Shown: one piece after another, positions 55,447-63,763 of the stretch
Layout: the number at the start of each line of letters is the position of its first letter
Numbering within the stretch: the stretch's first letter is position 1
Assembly: GCF_000374485.1 (NCBI RefSeq)
Contig: NZ_KB894502.1
Location: 91,305-155,304 of the forward strand
DNA length: 64,000 nucleotides
Source of the DNA: Algicola sagamiensis DSM 14643
Lineage (GTDB): Bacteria > Pseudomonadota > Gammaproteobacteria > Enterobacterales > Alteromonadaceae
Direction: 5' to 3'
Notes under the pieces: generated by a model
Seen by the model: only the letters and a program-made list of their open reading frames with translations
The model's database searches: none
What the model was told of the DNA's origin: nothing
Position numbers and translations under genes: made by a program

Positions 55447-55713
55447 ATGAGTCAGTCAAAAGAAACCTCAATCATGAAAAAGTTAACGCAACTGCGAGAT
55501 CGTTTTCCTTCAATCGTTGTGACATCTGTCTTTATCACTATGAGTGTTGTGACCATGATCGCCATTTTTATGGCCAGTATTGTCTCACTCGGTGCATGTT
55601 TTTTTGCAGGTGGTGTTGCTTACTTGTTCACAAAAAAAAGTAATCAACAGCAAGAAAAAGCTGAGTCGACTCGTGAGTCAAAGGAAGAAGATAAGCCCGC
55701 TGTTGCAGTATAA
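55447..55713 (+). CDS. Small membrane protein of the PepSY/two-component operon
   Basis: An 88-residue protein with two adjacent hydrophobic segments (SIVVTSVFITMSVVTMIAIF, MASIVSLGACFFAGGVAYLF) and a charged Gln/Lys/Glu-rich tail (QQQEKAESTRESKEED). ATG 55447 is preferred over an overlapping ATG at 55443 in another frame, which would encode a Cys/His-rich shadow. AGGAG lies upstream. No family is recognised; position suggests an accessory to the sensor kinase. Confidence 0.75.
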   Translation: MSQSKETSIMKKLTQLRDRFPSIVVTSVFITMSVVTMIAIFMASIVSLGACFFAGGVAYLFTKKSNQQQEKAESTRESKEEDKPAVAV

Positions 55714-55738
55714 AATAAAGGTATAACCGGAGAGAATG

Positions 55739-56437
55739 ATGCGAATATTGCTCATTGAAGATGATGTGAGTCTCAGTCAATTTGTGGAAAAAGGCCTGCG
55801 GGAAGCAGGTCATCAAGTCGAAGCTGTTGATAATGGAAAATATGCATTGACGCTTTGTATGACCGAGGATTTTGATGTAGCAATTGTGGACAGAATGCTT
55901 CCTGGGTTGGATGGTTTGTCTTTGGTTAAATCACTCCGGGCAGCACAAATAGGAATGCCAATTTTATTTTTAACAGCGCTAGGTGGAGTTGATGACAGAG
56001 TTGAAGGATTGGAAGCAGGTGGCGATGATTATTTAACGAAGCCATTTGCTTTTTCTGAATTACTTGCGCGTGTTGTCGCACTGTCCAGACGATCAAATCT
56101 TACAACGAACGAATCTCAAGATGAACTCGTTTATGCAGATATTGTATTGAACCTTTATGAACACTCGGCCAAGAGACAAGGGAAGGCGCTTGATTTGCAA
56201 CCGAAAGAATTTCGTATTCTTGAGTTATTTATGCGCCATCCGGGACGGATGATCACCCGCACAATGCTCCTTCAACATGTATGGGATATTCATTTTGATC
56301 CACAAACGAGTGTGGTGGAAACGCATATCAGCCGCCTAAGAAATAAACTGGAAAAGCCCTTTGGAGATCGACTTATCCAAACGGTTCGTGGTTCTGGATA
56401 TCGGTTAGAGGTAAAAGAAGAGCTGTCTGACAAATGA
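55739..56437 (+). CDS. OmpR/PhoB family response regulator
   Basis: A 232-residue two-component regulator. Receiver domain with EDD at 7-9, phosphoacceptor D51 in VDRMLPGLDG, and conserved K in YLTKPFAF; a winged-helix DNA-binding domain follows (RRQGKALDLQPKEFRILELFMRHPG as RQGKALDLQPKEFRIL, and TVRGSGYRLE). ATG 55739 has GGAG 6 nt upstream; a second ATG 3 bp earlier is too close to the Shine-Dalgarno. The kinase gene overlaps the stop by 4 bp. Resembles CpxR/QseB-like regulators of envelope or cation stress. Confidence 0.94.
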   Translation: MRILLIEDDVSLSQFVEKGLREAGHQVEAVDNGKYALTLCMTEDFDVAIVDRMLPGLDGLSLVKSLRAAQIGMPILFLTALGGVDDRVEGLEAGGDDYLTKPFAFSELLARVVALSRRSNLTTNESQDELVYADIVLNLYEHSAKRQGKALDLQPKEFRILELFMRHPGRMITRTMLLQHVWDIHFDPQTSVVETHISRLRNKLEKPFGDRLIQTVRGSGYRLEVKEELSDK

Positions 56438-57624
56438 AGTTTTCTATTCTAACAAGAGCCCAATCTATCTTTCGACTTCCAACTTGGCTGAAAAGCTCAG
56501 CCGTTCAACAAGGTGTGATGTTTGGATTGATATCCTTAATGAGTTTGTTGTTGATGGCAAGCGTAACTTACTTTTATGTTGAATACGAACTCGACCAACA
56601 AAACGAAAAAATATATCACGAATCCATACAACTCAGTCAAGATAAACAAGGGTTTACCGACGATGACCCAATTGAAGATGACTTTATACTGGGTATCTTA
56701 GCATCTGGGTTTACCATGGCGTTTGTATTGGTTTTTATTTTTACGGCCCTCTCTGCTGTAATGATCAGCCGCTTAAGTCAAAAACGAATTTCCCGTATCG
56801 AAACTGTACTCCATGAAGTCTCAGAGGGTGATCTGTCAGCGAGAACAGGGGAGCAAACCTCCAATAATGATCTGGCCCGAATTTCTGTTGCAATGGATGA
56901 AATGCTCTCTCGATTAGAGGGGTCAGTTGCTTCCATGCGTGATATTTCTTCCAATATTGCCCATGAATTAAAAACACCAATCACTCGTCTTCAGCATAAC
57001 CTATTGGTGCTGCAAGAGGGCATCGATAAGGAAGATCAAGTAAAGCAAAGCTTACGATATGAACTAGAGCAAGCACTGATGGAGTCGCAGCGTTTAGCTG
57101 CAACATTTGACGCGCTGCTACGTATTTCTCAAATTGAATCTGGCGTGCGTCGCAGCCGATTTACCAAGCTGGATATTACCGATGTGCTGAGTATGGTTTC
57201 TGAGATTTATACAGATGTTGCAGAAGATGCAGGGATGGCGTTAACGGTTGAACGACCAAAAGCCGAATTGTTCATCCAGGGAGATAGAGAACTGATGGTG
57301 CAACAAGTGGCAAACTTGATTGAAAATGCGCTTCGCTATTGTCCTGAAGGCAGTCAGATCGTCATTCAATGTGGCACCCTGAATGCGTCTGAGCTGTGCC
57401 TGCAAATCTCCGATAATGGACCCGGTATTCCCGAAGCAGAAATGGAACGTGTATTTGAAAGGATGTATCGTGTTGATAAAAGTAGAACAGATGGCGGACT
57501 AGGGCTGGGTTTATCTCTGGTCAAAGCAATCGCAAGTTTGCATCATGGCCGAGTGGTTTTATTTGATTGTCAGCCAGGCTTGGGCGTGAAGTTGTTTTTA
57601 CCTTTGGTCACTTCCGCAAATTGA
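56434..57624 (+). CDS. Sensor histidine kinase of the PepSY operon
   Basis: A 396-residue kinase with two membrane segments (GVMFGLISLMSLLLMASVTYFYV; ILGILASGFTMAFVLVFIFTAL) and a short periplasmic loop of about 40 acidic residues (NEKIYHESIQLSQDKQ...PIEDD). HAMP domain, phosphoacceptor H177 in NIAHELKTPITRL, N box (QVANLIENALRYCPEG), G1 (ISDNGPGIPEAE), F (MERVFERMYRVDKSR) and G2 (GGLGLGLSLVKAI). The start overlaps the regulator stop as ATGA. Probably senses through the PepSY protein and the small membrane protein, given the operon order. Confidence 0.94.
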   Translation: MKFSILTRAQSIFRLPTWLKSSAVQQGVMFGLISLMSLLLMASVTYFYVEYELDQQNEKIYHESIQLSQDKQGFTDDDPIEDDFILGILASGFTMAFVLVFIFTALSAVMISRLSQKRISRIETVLHEVSEGDLSARTGEQTSNNDLARISVAMDEMLSRLEGSVASMRDISSNIAHELKTPITRLQHNLLVLQEGIDKEDQVKQSLRYELEQALMESQRLAATFDALLRISQIESGVRRSRFTKLDITDVLSMVSEIYTDVAEDAGMALTVERPKAELFIQGDRELMVQQVANLIENALRYCPEGSQIVIQCGTLNASELCLQISDNGPGIPEAEMERVFERMYRVDKSRTDGGLGLGLSLVKAIASLHHGRVVLFDCQPGLGVKLFLPLVTSAN

Positions 57625-57811
57625 AAACGTTACCTTTGGACTCATATTTGGATTGAACAACGAGGAATGGGTCTCAAGTTATAGGAAAATGTTTATATTC
57701 AGTATCAGTTCAGAAAACTGTATGTAAAATACCCAACATCAATCGCAATCCGGCTATGCGAGTTACAGTTTTTAATTTTGAACGATACAGAGTGAGAGCA
57801 GAGGTTCAGTT

Positions 57812-58120
57812 GTGAGTAAATATATTTGTCTTTTAATGTTTTTTTTATCAAACAGTGCACTTGCTGTTTATTGTCCTTCATTCGAGAAAAGTGAAACTGC
57901 AATTGTTTCAAACTGGGTGATCAAGTTAAATTGCAGAGGTTGGTCAACAGGTTGTTATGCGGCATCAAGCAACAGTTATGGTGCACTTGAAGCGGCCAAA
58001 AGATTTAGCTCTCAATCCGAGGCGCAAGAATTTATTGATTCTAAGCAATATCGGATGCGACAGCCATTAAAAGGCATTGAGCAAGTGACAGAAAAAGTTG
58101 AGTTTTGTCGAAAAAGATAA
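57812..58120 (+). CDS. Small secreted cysteine-containing protein
   Basis: A 102-residue exported protein. GTG start at 57812 has AGAGG 6 nt upstream; signal peptide CLLMFFLSNSALA-V. Mature part of about 84 residues with four cysteines (VYCPSFE, LNCRGWS, TGCYAAS, EFCRKR), so two disulfides are possible, and the repeat-like charged C-terminus. No family recognised. Followed by a strong terminator. Confidence 0.75.
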   Translation: MSKYICLLMFFLSNSALAVYCPSFEKSETAIVSNWVIKLNCRGWSTGCYAASSNSYGALEAAKRFSSQSEAQEFIDSKQYRMRQPLKGIEQVTEKVEFCRKR

Positions 58121-58123
58121 TTC

Positions 58124-58154
58124 AAAGCCGAAGTCATTGACTTCGGCTTTTTTT
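58124..58154 (+). terminator. Intrinsic terminator
   Basis: Stem AAAGCCGAAGTC (58124-58135), 3-nt loop, GACTTCGGCTTT (58139-58150), then T4: a perfect 12-bp stem with a T7 run including the stem end. Clear rho-independent terminator after the small secreted protein. Confidence 0.95.
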
Positions 58155-58349
58155 AACCTCCACGATCCGATAACTTTTTAGCGAAACCTATGGATGATTT
58201 GTTTAAATTATCTGTAATGGATTTTGTTGAAAAATCACCTCACCAAATATTGGTTTGACCATTTTTTTAAAATTGGTTCTATCAACAGACTTACCGATCA
58301 ATACAATACGAAGCCTAACGATAGTTTGGGATATGAGAGGTAAAAAATA

Positions 58350-59402
58350 ATGGATGAATTTGTTGATTTTCAGATAGTTGAAAAACAAAAGGAAAATGAT
58401 TCAGTGGTTTCTCTTCTGCTTCGACCTGAGAAAGGACAACGACTCCCGAGCTATATCGCTGGTCAATATATTGTTCTAAAAGTACAGATGAATGATCAAA
58501 CCTTACAACGCTGTTACTCGATATCGAATACGCCAGAGCTTGATAATTTAGGTATTTATCGAGTGACCGTCAAACGAGAGCAACGTATGAATGAACAAGG
58601 TCCATCCTACGGCATTGTGTCCAACTGGCTCCATTCAGAAGCGCAAGTGGGTATGTCTGTTGCTATATCAAGACCAAAAGGAAAGTTTTGTATCCAGTCT
58701 GATTCCAATCGGCCCATTGTATTTGTCGGTGCAGGTGTTGGTGTCACACCTTTGCTCCCGATGTTATATCAAGCACTAAAAGCAAAGCGGCCAGTATGGT
58801 TGATTTACGCATGCTTAGATGGGGCGTCTCATTTGTTTCAGGATGAAGTGAAACAATTAGCCAAAGATGCATCGGGTCGTTTTAAAACACACATTATCTA
58901 TCGGAAGCCAAGACCACAAGACCGACAAGAAAATCAATTCAATAGTGAACTAAAAATAGACAGAGCATTGATTCAAACACTTCTCCCTCTAGATGATTAT
59001 GAAGTCTATATTTGTGGCCCTCAGATATTGATGACGGATATTAAAAATCTTTTCAATGAATTAGGCGTTTCATCTGAACAGATTTTTTCAGAATCATTTG
59101 GCGCGCAGCAAGTCGAAAATTCTATTCGTCAACACCATCATGAATTAGCGCATAAGGTGTATTTTAGAGAGTCTGGAAAGGAAACAACTTGGAACCAGCA
59201 AGCAAATACATTGCTTGAGTTAGCAGAACAGATTGGTATCAATGCAGAGCATAGTTGCCGGGTAGGGGGTTGTGGAGCATGTGAGTGTGAATTGTTACAA
59301 GGCAGTATTGAATATATTGATGAACCCACAGGATTTATCAATGAAGGAAAGGTGTTGCCGTGTTGTGCACGTCCTAAAAGTGATGTTGTGCTAGGTATTT
59401 GA
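58350..59402 (+). CDS. NAD(P)H oxidoreductase with C-terminal [2Fe-2S] ferredoxin domain
   Basis: A 350-residue flavin reductase fused to a plant-type ferredoxin. The FAD domain has RCYSISNTPE and GIVSNWLH; the NAD domain has VFVGAGVGVTPLLPM and VYICGP. The C-terminal ferredoxin carries cysteines C303, C308, C311 and C338/C339 in HSCRVGGCGACEC and LPCCARP. Domain order matches Hcr-type and phenol-hydroxylase-reductase-like enzymes, which pass electrons from NADH to a partner oxygenase or reductase. No partner enzyme is adjacent; PaiB follows 30 bp downstream. GAGAGG Shine-Dalgarno. Substrate unknown. Confidence 0.92.
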   Translation: MDEFVDFQIVEKQKENDSVVSLLLRPEKGQRLPSYIAGQYIVLKVQMNDQTLQRCYSISNTPELDNLGIYRVTVKREQRMNEQGPSYGIVSNWLHSEAQVGMSVAISRPKGKFCIQSDSNRPIVFVGAGVGVTPLLPMLYQALKAKRPVWLIYACLDGASHLFQDEVKQLAKDASGRFKTHIIYRKPRPQDRQENQFNSELKIDRALIQTLLPLDDYEVYICGPQILMTDIKNLFNELGVSSEQIFSESFGAQQVENSIRQHHHELAHKVYFRESGKETTWNQQANTLLELAEQIGINAEHSCRVGGCGACECELLQGSIEYIDEPTGFINEGKVLPCCARPKSDVVLGI

Positions 59403-59432
59403 GTGTGGCGGTGACCACTGAAGGAGTTATCG

Positions 59433-60071
59433 ATGTTTCAACCGAAAGTATTCCGTGAGGAACGAACGTTATTCATGCATGACATGATAAAAAACAACCC
59501 GTTTGGTACCCTTGTTTCTATGCAAGATGGGCAACTTATTGCAGATCATTTGCCCTTTGTGCTTCACCGTGATTTATCTGACCAAGGCGTACTAAGGAGT
59601 CATATTGCGAAGGGAAATAAGATTGAAAAACACCTGACCCCCTTTGCGCCTATACTAGTGATCTTTCAAGGGATGCACCATTATATTTCTCCCAGTTGGT
59701 ACCCCTCAAAAATTGAACACGAAAAAGTGGTTCCCACTTGGAATTATATGACAGTTCACGCAAGGGGAGCGTTAAGATTTTTCCATGAGGATGACTGGAA
59801 GTTATCACACTTAAATGCGTTGACAAATCAACAAGAAAAGAATCGTCAGAACCCTTGGCAAGTATCTGATGCACCCAGTGATTTTATTGCGGTTCAGCTA
59901 AAGGGATTGATAGGAATTGAGATCGATATTAAGTCACTTCAGGGAACTTGGAAGCTCAGTCAAAATAAGACACAACAAGATAGGCAAGGAGTGATCAAAG
60001 GCCTCAGAAATGAGCACTCTGAAGTTGCTTCATCGATTTGTCGCTGGATGGAAATCAACGAATCAAAATGA
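59433..60071 (+). CDS. paiB: PaiB family FMN-binding negative transcriptional regulator
   Basis: A 212-residue protein of the PaiB family, related to FMN-binding split barrels. Diagnostic segments are MFQPKVF (start), NPFGTLVSM, ADHLPFVL, GNKIEKHLTPFAPILVIFQGMHHYISPSWYPSK (trimmed), VVPTWNYMTVHARG and LKGLIGIEIDI. In Bacillus PaiB was described as a negative regulator of sporulation and protease genes; in gammaproteobacteria its role is unclear. AAGGAG lies 7 nt before the start. Probably co-transcribed with the reductase gene 30 bp upstream, which could supply reduced flavin. Confidence 0.93.
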   Translation: MFQPKVFREERTLFMHDMIKNNPFGTLVSMQDGQLIADHLPFVLHRDLSDQGVLRSHIAKGNKIEKHLTPFAPILVIFQGMHHYISPSWYPSKIEHEKVVPTWNYMTVHARGALRFFHEDDWKLSHLNALTNQQEKNRQNPWQVSDAPSDFIAVQLKGLIGIEIDIKSLQGTWKLSQNKTQQDRQGVIKGLRNEHSEVASSICRWMEINESK

Positions 60072-60743
60072 CATCCATATGAAAAGCGCAGCGTTGCCTG
60101 TGCTTTTCAATACTTTCCTCTTGCTGGTTACCAATGACATCCGACATCACTTTCTCTGCGAAAAATGGGACGGGCATTGCAAATATGGATAATGCCATGC
60201 CGGCTCAAAAATCCCTGGCACCGAATGTTTTCACTGAGTTTGGTTGACTTTCAATCTGCCAGCAGAGTAATACAGGAAAACAAATTTTGCATGTTTATTC
60301 CTATTGGGTTTGGGGCTGTGGTAGGGTTAAATGTTGCGAAAGAGTTAAGGTGATAGGTAAGAGCGTGTTCCTAATTCAATGTATCCGTTTTTAAGGTCGC
60401 GATAAAATTACGATAGGTGCGTTTTTAAGAGAGAACCATTCTTTTCAATATTTCTTTTTCAAAATCAAGTTTATTTATTTTTTACAAAGGGTTTCTGCTC
60501 TTGAGTCTTTAGTTGCAAGTGTTCTGAGGGGCCTTTGTCTTCATTATTTGTATGTTTTTATGTAGCCATTTTAGCTTATTTTTAAGCGTATTTTTGATTC
60601 CAAAAATTCAACATAAAGTATTTTATATGTAACTTTTTATCCAAAAAATAAATAAAAATCAATCATAAGTGTTGCATATTTATTTATATGGGATTATTTT
60701 GATTACTCCTTATTTACCTGTAATCATTCAAATGAGAAGTACT
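60072..60743. other. Gene-poor AT-rich spacer
   Basis: About 670 bp with no gene I can support. Short frames exist (one of 37 codons at 60134-60247 on the plus strand; another encodes SASRVIQENKFCMFIPIGFG) but none has a Shine-Dalgarno or a recognisable protein; they may be remnants of a degraded gene. From 60360 on the base composition becomes very AT-rich, unlike the neighbours. Confidence 0.4.
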
Positions 60744-61886
60744 ATGAATAAAACCGTTATTGCGCTTAGTGTCATCAGTCTGTTTCATTGCGAAGTTCAG
60801 GCATCAAATATAAAAGCAGATACCTTTACGAAGGCACTTCATTACCATGATAAAGGCGCAAAGTTTTCCGATGATCAACTCAAAACATTGTTTTTAAATG
60901 AGCCTGATTCGAATTACTCTGACCTGAAAAATGATAACGCCTGGGTGCTCAATGATATCGCTTGGCAAACTGCCTGGTCTGATTTTCAAGCGTACTATGA
61001 GGTGTCAAATAACCAAAACAATTCATATCAGCTGATCACTCGTGAAGCTGGTTTTACTAAAGCAAAACCACAAAGTTTTACGGAACAAGAGTTGAATCCC
61101 AATGTCAATGGCGCGACGTTTAGTCGTCGGGATAATGAAGCGGTCAGAGCGAGTGTCGTCAAGGCACAAGTTGACCCTGACATTTTCCATAAAGCCTATG
61201 ATATTTATGCGGCTGAAAGTAATCGGTATAGCGAGAATATTCATACCTTAGTGGCAAAGCTTGCTTTGGCTGTGCAAATCTTGCGTGATCGAAGTGAGAC
61301 CATTCCCCAAGATCAATGGAAAGCAAACGGGATCCGGATGGATGTGTTGTCTCGTTTTATGGGAAATACTTATGTATTGCAAAATATATGGCCAAGTGAT
61401 CGAGAGTATCTCGCACAGGTTCTGGACAGTGCGATTAAGGTTGAAGTAAAACCCTACGCACAAAATCAAAACTACCTTCGAACTCATTTTCGTCTTGCCC
61501 GCCTTTCTTCTGCACTTCGAGATAGATTCGGCTACTTTTTTAATGTCCCATGCTCGACCAATTTTGAGTATGTAGGCTCCCAACATACAAATCATCAGTG
61601 TTTCGTTGATATGACCGATAGAGGGCTATGGTCTTGGTATACCAGCGAATACGAAAAAGCGATTGTTCCTCTCCCACAACATAACTACCAGCAAAAAGGT
61701 GTATTGGCTCATTTATTTGAGATCATGATGCCTATCGCGCTGGTCATGGATGGCCTTGCAGCGGTCGAATTTTTTACCAGCTCAAGTGCAGCAGAATTTG
61801 CGGCTGAAGAAGCTTGGACAGAAGAAGAGCTGGCGGCAAGCCAAGAATCATTTTTAACCAATATTTGTACTGCTGAGATTGAGTAA
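60744..61886 (+). CDS. Secreted protein of unknown function, partner of the deaminase-like protein
   Basis: A 380-residue exported protein: signal peptide TVIALSVISLFHCEVQA-S. Helical N-terminal half, then aromatic-rich segments and two cysteines close to each other (NVPCSTNFEYVG...HQCFVD) and one near the end (TNICTAEIE). One hydrophobic segment (HLFEIMMPIALVMDGLAAVEFF) near residue 345 may be membrane-associated. No domain is recognised. The next gene starts 12 bp downstream, also exported, so the two probably work together. ATG 60744 gives the signal peptide; longer frames (from 60669) are rejected for lack of a Shine-Dalgarno. Confidence 0.7.
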   Translation: MNKTVIALSVISLFHCEVQASNIKADTFTKALHYHDKGAKFSDDQLKTLFLNEPDSNYSDLKNDNAWVLNDIAWQTAWSDFQAYYEVSNNQNNSYQLITREAGFTKAKPQSFTEQELNPNVNGATFSRRDNEAVRASVVKAQVDPDIFHKAYDIYAAESNRYSENIHTLVAKLALAVQILRDRSETIPQDQWKANGIRMDVLSRFMGNTYVLQNIWPSDREYLAQVLDSAIKVEVKPYAQNQNYLRTHFRLARLSSALRDRFGYFFNVPCSTNFEYVGSQHTNHQCFVDMTDRGLWSWYTSEYEKAIVPLPQHNYQQKGVLAHLFEIMMPIALVMDGLAAVEFFTSSSAAEFAAEEAWTEEELAASQESFLTNICTAEIE

Positions 61887-61898
61887 GGGCGAAGTCTA

Positions 61899-62807
61899 AT
61901 GAAAAATTATAAACGTGTTATTTCAACGTTACTACTATCTGGGGTTTCTACTTTTAGTTTTGCAGCACAGGTCAATTTAACCAAAGTGACTGAATTGACT
62001 AGTTTGGCACCAGGCCAGTTGAATCATACAGTTGACCGAATTGTAGACTCATTCGGTGCCGCTTATCGAGAAGAGTTCTCGGCAACTGGTGGAACTCTTG
62101 TCAAAGCAAATGTCGACCCAGCTTTGCGACAAATCAATAAAAAATCTATCGCGAGATTTGAATACCGATATCTGCAAAGAGGCAAAGAAGTGACTCGAAT
62201 TTACCACTCATTTAGTGGTGAAACGCCCGTCCCATTTAAAGGTGTCGTGAGTGAAGAACAAAAACGTGCATTTGCTTCGCGCATTGAAGCACAAATGGGA
62301 GAAAACGAACGCATTGTAACAGGAAAAATGACAGAGGAAGAGTATGCACAAACTGGGCGTTACTTTCGAGCTGCTTCTTATGCACGTGCAAATGATGCAG
62401 AGATCAAAGCGATGCGCCGAATTGAGCAAGATATTTTAAGTGGCGATTTGACCTCGGGTGGTGAGCTAACTGTGTATATTAATCAGATGCCATGTGAGTC
62501 TTGCTCACCTTTATTTAATGAGCAGTTGGCAGAGTGGCCTGAGATCGCAACAGCAGAAGTCTCTTATTTGCCACAAACGCGGAGTTACTTTGGTGCATCA
62601 AAAACAGAAGCTGAGCTAGCGGAAAATGACTGGTACCGTTACTTAAGTGCTAATAATGGCTTGGCTGTTGGGGCGGAAGAAGGTCTACAGCAGGCTTTTA
62701 CTTCGAACCGAACGAATAAGACAAAATTCGCAAACTTTAAAAACAGATATAACGCGTTAGAAGAGGTTCGTACGAACCCAGTTGAATCTACAGCTTGTGG
62801 GTTCTAG
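61899..62807 (+). CDS. Secreted protein with cytidine-deaminase-fold-like motif (candidate toxin)
   Basis: A 302-residue exported protein (signal ISTLLLSGVSTFSFA-A). The central part has TRIYHSFSGETPVPFKG (about 99-115), then DAEIKAM at 166-172 and GELTVYINQMPCESC at 188-202. The PCxxC with a preceding strand and an upstream acidic helix is the layout of the nucleic-acid/nucleotide deaminase superfamily, in which several polymorphic toxins use DxE in place of HxE. The zinc ligand histidine or cysteine is not obvious: position 166 is Asp, so catalysis is uncertain. The preceding gene encodes a second exported protein 12 bp away. Either an effector with its partner or a degenerate enzyme. Confidence 0.65.
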   Translation: MKNYKRVISTLLLSGVSTFSFAAQVNLTKVTELTSLAPGQLNHTVDRIVDSFGAAYREEFSATGGTLVKANVDPALRQINKKSIARFEYRYLQRGKEVTRIYHSFSGETPVPFKGVVSEEQKRAFASRIEAQMGENERIVTGKMTEEEYAQTGRYFRAASYARANDAEIKAMRRIEQDILSGDLTSGGELTVYINQMPCESCSPLFNEQLAEWPEIATAEVSYLPQTRSYFGASKTEAELAENDWYRYLSANNGLAVGAEEGLQQAFTSNRTNKTKFANFKNRYNALEEVRTNPVESTACGF

Positions 62808-62824
62808 GCGGATATCACTGATGT

Positions 62825-62858
62825 GAAAAATAATAGAGCCCTCAATGTGAGGGCTCTA
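62825..62858 (-). terminator. Intrinsic terminator after the outer-membrane barrel gene
   Basis: Perfect 11-bp stem TAGAGCCCTCA (62834-62844), loop ATG, TGAGGGCTCTA (62848-62858). On the minus strand it is followed by TTATTTTTC, so it terminates the barrel gene; it also lies 27 bp past the plus-strand deaminase-like gene and may serve both. Confidence 0.85.
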
Positions 62859-62876
62859 AAATCACGCTGCTAGCGA

Positions 62877-63470
62877 TCAGAAATAATAGTTGAATGTGAA
62901 CATCACAAGGACTTCATCACCAATATTAAATTTTACTTCTTCCCCATCCCCATTAAAGCCTTTTGCTTCTTCTAAGTGATGTAAATAAGCAACTTCTGTC
63001 CCCAGTTTCCAACTGTCAAAAGCAAAGTCTAAACCAGTTTGAACACCAACAATACCACCATTTAAGTCCTTGATTTTATCCTCGCCATCTTGTCTTTGAT
63101 ATCCAAGTTTCGTTCCCACTGTCCAGTAAAGATCATTTTTGATAGGAAGCATATAATCATATTTGGTAAATAGTGTCGTCACTTGTCTATCGCTATCACT
63201 ATCCTTGTCATCATCATTCAATCCACGATAATCAAGGCCGACTGTGACCCGATGGCTGTCGTCATAGACAAATCCACCATGAAAGCCAAGTACAGCAGAG
63301 GTCGACATTTCTTCTTTCTGCTCTTGCCCGTTACGGGATATTTCCAAGTCCCCATCTAAACGAACACCAACGTCAGCGCCAACAAAGTAATCTAAGTCTG
63401 CTGAGAAAGCCGGAGTTGTAGCCAATGAGCCAGCGATGATTAAAAGCAGTTTTTTTTGGGAGAATTTCAT
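62877..63470 (-). CDS. Outer-membrane beta-barrel protein
   Basis: A 197-residue exported protein: signal peptide KLLLIIAGSLATTPAFSA-D. Alternating strands (YFVGADVGVRLDGDLEIS, VTVGLDYRGLND, VGVQTGLDFAFDSWKLGTEVAYLHHL trimmed) and a C-terminal FTFNYYF ending in Phe, the Bam recognition signal, suggest an eight-stranded OmpW/OmpA-like barrel. Acidic loops (DDKDSDSD; GEDKIKD) are extracellular. ATG 63470 sets the signal peptide. Function unknown. Confidence 0.85.
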   Translation of the reverse strand: MKFSQKKLLLIIAGSLATTPAFSADLDYFVGADVGVRLDGDLEISRNGQEQKEEMSTSAVLGFHGGFVYDDSHRVTVGLDYRGLNDDDKDSDSDRQVTTLFTKYDYMLPIKNDLYWTVGTKLGYQRQDGEDKIKDLNGGIVGVQTGLDFAFDSWKLGTEVAYLHHLEEAKGFNGDGEEVKFNIGDEVLVMFTFNYYF

Positions 63471-63533
63471 TTTAAAACCTGTCATGTTTAAAAATGAATG
63501 GACGAAGCCATTCTGTGTTACGAGTAGGTGCAA

Positions 63534-63763
63534 GCAAAGCTAGAGCGTACTTCCACCAATAATAAAATTAAACTGACGCTTCCTGTCTAAACCAAGAATC
63601 TCGAATGGTTCACTTCCAGAAAGCTATAGCATTATACTGGGTATCGTTTCCAATGAAAAAGTTTTATTTTCTAGATGTAGGCATCTAAGAGTCAAGTCTG
63701 AAAAAAGATTGGGTAATTAAACCTGTGAATGCGAGCTATAGTCAAATCTGGTGTATGACATGA
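63534..63763. other. Spacer containing the outer end of the transposase-bearing element
   Basis: About 230 bp between the barrel gene and the IS256-family transposase. It should contain the barrel promoter (minus strand, just above 63470) and, near 63735-63763, the inner or outer end of the insertion sequence. I cannot place the terminal inverted repeat without its partner, which lies outside the window. Confidence 0.3.

Noticed and set aside
55443..55643. Alternative 66-residue frame in the PepSY operon
   Set aside because: Its Cys/His-rich sequence is the out-of-frame reading of the membrane-protein gene starting 4 bp later.
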